Positions 7,531 through 9,689 of a DNA stretch of 9,689 nucleotides are shown here, piece by piece (positions within the stretch are counted from its first letter, which is position 1; each line of letters starts with the position of its first letter). A program made the position numbers and the translations under genes. The notes beneath the pieces are model-generated. The model was not told the origin of the DNA, made no database searches, and worked only from the letters and a program-made list of their open reading frames with translations. The DNA is from Peptococcaceae bacterium (GTDB lineage Bacteria; Bacillota; Desulfotomaculia; Desulfotomaculales; UBA12532): contig DMDP01000232.1 in assembly GCA_003445475.1 (NCBI GenBank), positions 1 through 9,689 on the forward strand, written 5' to 3'.

Positions 7531-7544
7531 CGTTCAAAGCCTAG
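7431..7544 (+). CDS. Tiny single-span membrane protein with WWW motif (copy 1), 37 aa
   Basis: ATG 7431 follows GGAAAGGGGGATGTTACC, a strong SD. The product starts with a polar MTELQKPGVIFG, then WWW (13-15), a hydrophobic stretch of about 14 Ile/Val/Leu/Phe residues (16-29), and WP followed by CSAFKA. This is one transmembrane span with Trp at both interfaces. It is not a recognised family; in size and style it resembles the YjcZ-type tiny sporulation membrane proteins of Bacillus, though without their Gly-rich head. Compared with copy 2, all five codon differences between residues 10 and 31 are synonymous, which indicates that the peptide is translated and selected. It differs from copy 2 mainly at residues 2, 9, 32 and the tail. 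Confidence 0.8.
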   Translation: MTELQKPGVIFGWWWVIIVIIILFLVLVFWPCSAFKA

Positions 7545-7570
7545 CCGCGTGCAGCAGCTTCCGGTGCACC

Positions 7571-7602
7571 CAGGGGGGAGGGCCGTCAGGTTCTCCCCCC
7601 TG
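7571..7602 (+). terminator. Hairpin after mini-protein 1, probable terminator
   Basis: Ten-bp perfect stem, CAGGGGGGAG (7571-7580) with CTCCCCCCTG (7593-7602), and a 12-nt loop, 26 nt after the stop codon. The following bases (TATAATTG) are only moderately T-rich, so termination may be partial. TATAAT here also looks like a vegetative -10, but no good -35 is present. Confidence 0.6.
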
Positions 7603-7636
7603 TATAATTGTGGCAGGTGCCCAACGTAATGGCATT

Positions 7637-7800
7637 TGTAGCAAAAAACGGCAACCACGCATAACCTGCTATTACCAAACGTGGAAAGGAGGATGTTACC
7701 ATGCCAGAACTCCAGAAACCAGGGCCGATCTTCGGATGGTGGTGGGTCATCATCGTTATCATCATCCTCTTCCTGGTACTCGTCTTCTGGCCGCTCTCCG
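7637..7800 (+). repeat. Tandem duplication, copy 2
   Basis: Second copy of the unit at 7368-7530, again containing the TGTAGCAAAA block, the CATA promoter-like motif, an SD and the mini-protein coding region. The order and spacing of these elements are kept; the non-coding part has drifted mainly between the -10 and the SD. Confidence 0.85.
7641..7668 (+). promoter_or_regulatory. Sigma-K-like promoter of mini-protein 2
   Basis: CATAACCTG at 7660-7668, 41 nt before the ATG at 7701, with GC (7641-7642) 17 nt upstream in place of AC. Like copy 1, it is followed by CTATTA just downstream of the -10. Confidence 0.5.
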
Positions 7801-7808
7801 GCCTCTAA
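7701..7808 (+). CDS. Tiny single-span membrane protein with WWW motif (copy 2), 35 aa
   Basis: ATG 7701 follows GGAAAGGAGGATGTTACC, a near-ideal SD. The product begins MPELQKPGPIFGWWW, continues with an Ile/Val/Leu-rich membrane span and ends in VFWPLSGL. It is a paralogue of the upstream gene by local duplication, differing at T2P, V9P, C32L and the C-terminal tail. The conserved head (PELQKPG) and Trp anchors suggest a defined membrane orientation; function is unknown. Its own promoter-like motif suggests independent expression in the same cell type as copy 1. Confidence 0.82.
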   Translation: MPELQKPGPIFGWWWVIIVIIILFLVLVFWPLSGL

Positions 7809-7914
7809 GAATGTGTTGCAAAACCACTAACGTCCCGCAAACTAACGGCGCAGGCGTCGAGACCGCACCAGTTCTGGAAAGACAGAGGCCGCGAAAAACG
7901 AGCATGGCAAAAAC

Positions 7915-8021
7915 AGATGTCAGACGCAGGATGTCAGAGGTCGGAATTTTTATAAACATTCACTACGCGAATTCCCTTGAATTTTCTGACTTCCGACTTC
8001 TGGCCTCTGACCTCCGAAATA
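7915..8021. repeat. Imperfect inverted repeat of TCAGA/TCGGA units
   Basis: The left arm (7915-7950) contains two GATGTCAGA units (7916-7924 and 7930-7938) and then GGTCGGAATTTT. The right arm (about 7979-8021) carries complementary units CTGACTTCCGACTTC and CCTCTGACCTCCGA. TCAGAGGTCGGAA (7934-7946) pairs with 7991-8003 at 11 of 13 positions. The spacer is about 30 nt and AT-rich. It looks like a dispersed intergenic repeat inserted between mini-protein 2 and its terminator; whether it recurs elsewhere cannot be seen from this window. Confidence 0.55.
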
Positions 8022-8083
8022 GCCAGGCGAAGTTTTGCAGCGGACTTCTAGTCGGCTCACATTGAGGATGCCGCCACCCACAC

Positions 8084-8112
8084 AAAGGGAGGGCTTGAAG
8101 CCCTCCCTCTTT
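8084..8112 (+). terminator. Intrinsic terminator
   Basis: Stem AGGGAGGGCT (8086-8095) with AGCCCTCCCT (8099-8108) and a TGA loop, followed by CTTTCAT; AAAG before and CTTT after extend the symmetry. It lies about 275 nt after the stop of mini-protein 2 and ends that transcription unit before the next set of promoters. Confidence 0.72.
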
Positions 8113-8163
8113 CATCCCGCCGGACCACTCTGCCCGGCACCGCCCACCTGTATTTAACCCTGC

Positions 8164-8191
8164 ACCAAAACCATCCCGGTTTCATACTTTG
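8164..8191 (+). promoter_or_regulatory. Sigma-K-like promoter without an adjacent ORF
   Basis: GCACC (8162-8166) provides AC at 8164-8165; after 17 nt comes CATACTTTG (8183-8191). An SD-like AAAGGAGGGG follows at 8201-8210, but no start codon lies at a workable distance. It is 111 nt before the start of mini-protein 3 and may act as its distal promoter or belong to a lost gene. Confidence 0.5.
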
Positions 8192-8208
8192 TTAGCAAAT
8201 AAAGGAGG

Positions 8209-8252
8209 GGGGCCGGAAAGCTCGCCGTCTATGCACCGAAGCCACCGGCCCC
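8209..8252. repeat. Inverted repeat GGGGCCGG ... CCGGCCCC next to a -10 element
   Basis: Eight-bp perfect arms (8209-8216 and 8245-8252) with a 28-nt interval. The right arm ends two bases before the CATA of the proximal promoter, and the -35 lies in the loop. RNA from the upstream promoter would carry this hairpin. Confidence 0.45.
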
Positions 8253-8262
8253 GCATATCCTG
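8235..8262 (+). promoter_or_regulatory. Sigma-K-like promoter of mini-protein 3
   Basis: GCACC provides AC at 8235-8236; after 17 nt comes CATATCCTG (8254-8262), followed by ATTA. The start codon is 40 nt from the first base of CATA. The GCACC -35 context is identical to that of the promoter 71 nt upstream. Confidence 0.6.
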
Positions 8263-8293
8263 ATTACCAAAATAAGGGAAGGGAGGGCCTAAA

Positions 8294-8398
8294 GTGCCGG
8301 AACTTAGAGACCCTGGGTTCTTCTGGTGGTGGATCATCATTATCGTCATTGTGATTATCATCGTATGTCTCTGTTGGTGGCTGTTCCCGCTTCTCTAA
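8294..8398 (+). CDS. Tiny single-span membrane protein with WWW motif (divergent copy 3), 34 aa
   Basis: GTG 8294 is preceded by AGGGAGGG at 7-nt spacing. The product starts MPELRDPGFFWWW, sharing the PEL-x-x-PG head and WWW motif with the two upstream mini-proteins, then has a long Ile/Val run and CLCWWLFPLL at the end. It is clearly the same family but far more diverged, with two Cys and a second Trp pair at the end of the membrane span. Its non-coding surroundings do not align with the duplicated unit, although promoter-to-start spacing is the same. Function unknown. It lies 87 nt before the protease gene, separated by a hairpin. Confidence 0.8.
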   Translation: MPELRDPGFFWWWIIIIVIVIIIVCLCWWLFPLL

Positions 8399-8439
8399 GA
8401 CGCAGCGCCAGTGGCTGAGAAAAAGTCCGCGCAGGTATC

Positions 8440-8462
8440 GAGAGGGCCGTAGCGGCCCTCTC
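8440..8462 (+). terminator. Hairpin between mini-protein 3 and the protease, possibly an attenuator
   Basis: Perfect stem GAGAGGGCCG (8440-8449) with CGGCCCTCTC (8453-8462) around a TAG loop. The following bases (CCCTTAAAAG) lack a T run, so termination is likely incomplete. No promoter of the shared type is seen before the protease, so read-through may supply its transcript. Confidence 0.5.
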
Positions 8463-8485
8463 CCCTTAAAAGCAAGGTGATGTCT

Positions 8486-9493
8486 ATGCGCCTGTTCCGC
8501 CAGGCAGTAAGAGACCACCGCGCCCGGCTCCTGCGCCTGCCCAACGTGGTCGGTGTGGGCATCGGCTACAAGGAAGTGGCGGGCGAGATGACGCCGGACC
8601 TGGCCGTGGTCGTATTCGTGGAAGAAAAACTCCCGGCCGACGCCCTGCCGAGGTCGCACCTTGTCCCCAGGCAGGTTAATAAACTGCCCACCGACGTAGT
8701 CGCCGTCGGCAGAATCCGCCTCCTCGGCCAGCGGACGGCCAGGGTGCGCCCCGCGGTGCCCGGCGTCAGCATCGGTCACTACCGGATAACCGCAGGTACT
8801 CTGGGGGCCGTCGTGCTGGATAAGAACGGGGAACCTTTGATCTTGTCGAACAACCACGTCTTGGCCAACCGCAGCAACGGGGCCGACGGCCGCGCCGAGG
8901 CCGGCGACCCCATTTTGCAACCGGGACCCCTGGACGGCGGGATTCTGCGGCGGGACACGCTGGCCCGGCTGGCCCGGTTCGTGCCCATTCAGTACAGCCC
9001 CGAAGCGGTCACCTGTCCCGTGGCCGCACGTATGGAACACCTGTTGAACCGCGTGGTGCAGGTATACCACCCCGCGTATTCCATCAGGATGTACCGCCAG
9101 ACGGCGGGCCGCAACCTGGTGGACGCCGCTTTGGCGACACCGGTGAACCCCGCGGACGTAAAGGGAGAAATTCTTGAGTTGGGCCGCGTCACCGGCGTGG
9201 CGGAGGTGAAGCCCGGCACGCCGGTGAAAAAGAGTGGGCGCACAAGCGGCGTGACCAACGGCACGGTAATGTATGTGGACGCCACCGTGACGGTCGACGT
9301 CGACGAGGGCGCTCAGGCCACCTGGGAGGACCAGATCGTCACCAGCGCCATCAGCAAACCGGGGGACAGCGGCTCCCTGGTGGTGGATGCCGAGAACCGA
9401 GCCGTAGGGCTCCTGTTTGCCGGGTCGGATAAGACCACGGTGTGCAACCGGATTGCCAACGTGTTGCAAGTGCTCGGCGTCCGCTTCCCGTAG
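8486..9493 (+). CDS. Trypsin-like serine protease (chymotrypsin fold), 335 aa
   Basis: In-frame starts exist at GTG 8477, ATG 8480 and ATG 8486. The sequence AAGGTGAT (8474-8481) matches the 3' part of the SD consensus and best serves ATG 8486. The N-terminal part (about 18-80) has the VVGVGIGYKEV and AVVVFVEEKLP strands typical of a domain that precedes this kind of protease in Firmicutes. The catalytic core shows LSNNHVLA with His124, LVDAALA with Asp213, and KPGDSGSLVV with Ser295, so the triad looks complete. GTLGAVVL (105-111) and KKSGRTSGVTNGTV (248-261) are also typical of the fold. No signal peptide or membrane segment is seen, so the enzyme probably acts in the cytoplasm, which fits mother-cell processing of spore-surface proteins; that role is inference. 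The substrate is unknown. It sits downstream of mini-protein 3 and upstream of a membrane protein gene. Confidence 0.9.
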   Translation: MRLFRQAVRDHRARLLRLPNVVGVGIGYKEVAGEMTPDLAVVVFVEEKLPADALPRSHLVPRQVNKLPTDVVAVGRIRLLGQRTARVRPAVPGVSIGHYRITAGTLGAVVLDKNGEPLILSNNHVLANRSNGADGRAEAGDPILQPGPLDGGILRRDTLARLARFVPIQYSPEAVTCPVAARMEHLLNRVVQVYHPAYSIRMYRQTAGRNLVDAALATPVNPADVKGEILELGRVTGVAEVKPGTPVKKSGRTSGVTNGTVMYVDATVTVDVDEGAQATWEDQIVTSAISKPGDSGSLVVDAENRAVGLLFAGSDKTTVCNRIANVLQVLGVRFP

Positions 9494-9503
9494 GAGACCG
9501 CTA

Positions 9504-9590
9504 ATGACCCTTACACTTGCGAAGCACGCACCACTGCTTTCGCAACGTTGCCGTTTTGCAGCAGTCCGCCGGGCGGTGTTGCGTGGCTAA
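9504..9590 (+). CDS. Possible 28-aa basic ORF
   Basis: ATG 9504 has AGGAG 7 nt upstream, overlapping the stop codon of the protease gene. The product (starting MTLTLAKHAPLLSQRCRF) is Arg-rich and has no recognised family. It ends at TAA 9588, just before the SD of the next gene, so it could be a real small gene or a translated linker that couples the two. The good SD is the only positive evidence. Confidence 0.3.
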   Translation: MTLTLAKHAPLLSQRCRFAAVRRAVLRG

Positions 9591-9608
9591 CTAACCGGAG
9601 GTGATACT

Positions 9609-9689
9609 TTGTCGCCGGTAGAACAACAGCAGGTGACCATTCCGTCCCTGGCGCTTCTGATCCTGCTGAGCGCCATATCCATCGCCGCT
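9609..9689 (+). CDS. Start of a membrane or secreted protein, cut by window edge
   Basis: TTG 9609 is preceded by CGGAGGTGAT, a near-perfect SD with 7-nt spacing. The 27 visible residues are a polar head (MSPVEQQQVTIPS) followed by a hydrophobic stretch (LALLILLSAISIAA) that runs to the edge. This could be a signal anchor or the first membrane span. The frame shows no stop to the end of the window. No promoter-like CATA motif lies in front, so it is probably co-transcribed with the protease. Identity cannot be determined from this fragment. Confidence 0.65.
   Translation, partial: MSPVEQQQVTIPSLALLILLSAISIAA

Larger units (their letters stand above)
7809..8163. other. Gene-free stretch with degenerate repeats and a terminator
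   Basis: No convincing gene is seen here. One frame is open from an ATG at 7811 to 8065 (84 codons), but it has no SD and runs through simple repeats. The stretch holds an imperfect inverted repeat (7915-8021) and a terminator (8084-8112). TGTTGCAAAACCAC near 7815 faintly resembles the TGTAGCAAAA block that opens the duplicated units, possibly a decayed third copy, but no CATA motif or peptide follows. Confidence 0.6.

Noticed and set aside
7601..7609. TATAAT after mini-protein 1 as a vegetative promoter
   Set aside because: No matching -35 and about 90 nt from the next start; more simply the tail of the terminator-like hairpin.
7916..8021. CRISPR-like repeats
   Set aside because: Units are short, degenerate and partly inverted, without regular spacers or cas genes.
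7811..8065. 84-codon plus-strand frame starting ATG 7811
   Set aside because: No SD before the start, and the frame passes through degenerate repeats that would be open by composition.
8264..9469. Long minus-strand frame (401 codons) opposite the protease
   Set aside because: It is antisense to a gene with an intact catalytic triad and good SD; its sequence is low-complexity His/Gly/Arg-rich and shows no domain. High GC keeps the antisense frame open.

Overview
The window comes from a GC-rich, Gram-positive, endospore-forming member of the Clostridia, probably Desulfotomaculum/Pelotomaculum/Peptococcaceae-like. This is inferred from strong AGGAGG-type Shine-Dalgarno (SD) sites before almost every gene, GTG and TTG starts, tiny hydrophobic proteins resembling sporulation peptides, and promoter-like motifs that fit a late mother-cell sporulation sigma factor. 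No rRNA, tRNA, CRISPR array or transposase gene was seen.

Layout. (1) Positions 1-5749, minus strand: a tightly packed operon of three large glycosyltransferase genes, read from 5749 leftwards and running off the left edge. They carry five GT-A (GT2-like) domains mixed with TPR-like helical repeats. Neighbours overlap by 20 nt or are 13 nt apart. (2) Positions 5945-6400, plus strand and divergent from that operon: a 151-residue Thr/Ser/Cys-rich protein, followed by a strong bidirectional terminator. (3) Positions 6514-7270, minus strand: a two-gene operon encoding a YbaB/EbfC-like protein and an unrecognised helical protein with a charged tail. (4) Positions 7431-8398, plus strand: three tiny single-span membrane proteins (37, 35 and 34 aa) with a WWW motif. 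Two of them lie in a roughly 165-bp tandem duplication that includes the promoter. (5) Positions 8486-9493, plus strand: a trypsin-like serine protease with a complete His-Asp-Ser triad, then a possible 28-aa ORF and the start of a membrane or secreted protein cut by the right edge.

The strongest regulatory signal is a shared promoter-like motif, CATANNNTG, with an AC (or GC) dinucleotide 16-17 nt upstream. It lies before the glycosyltransferase operon, the Thr/Cys-rich gene, the YbaB-like operon and each of the three mini-proteins, usually 38-41 nt before the start codon. A seventh copy has its own SD-like sequence but no ORF. The form matches the textbook sigma-K consensus (AC-N16/17-CATANNNTA) except for the last base. 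My reading is that the window is a late-sporulation, mother-cell locus, plausibly a spore-coat or exosporium glycosylation island in which the divergently encoded Thr/Ser/Cys-rich protein is a candidate substrate. The motif and gene layout are read directly from the sequence. The sigma-factor assignment and the enzyme-substrate link are inferences.
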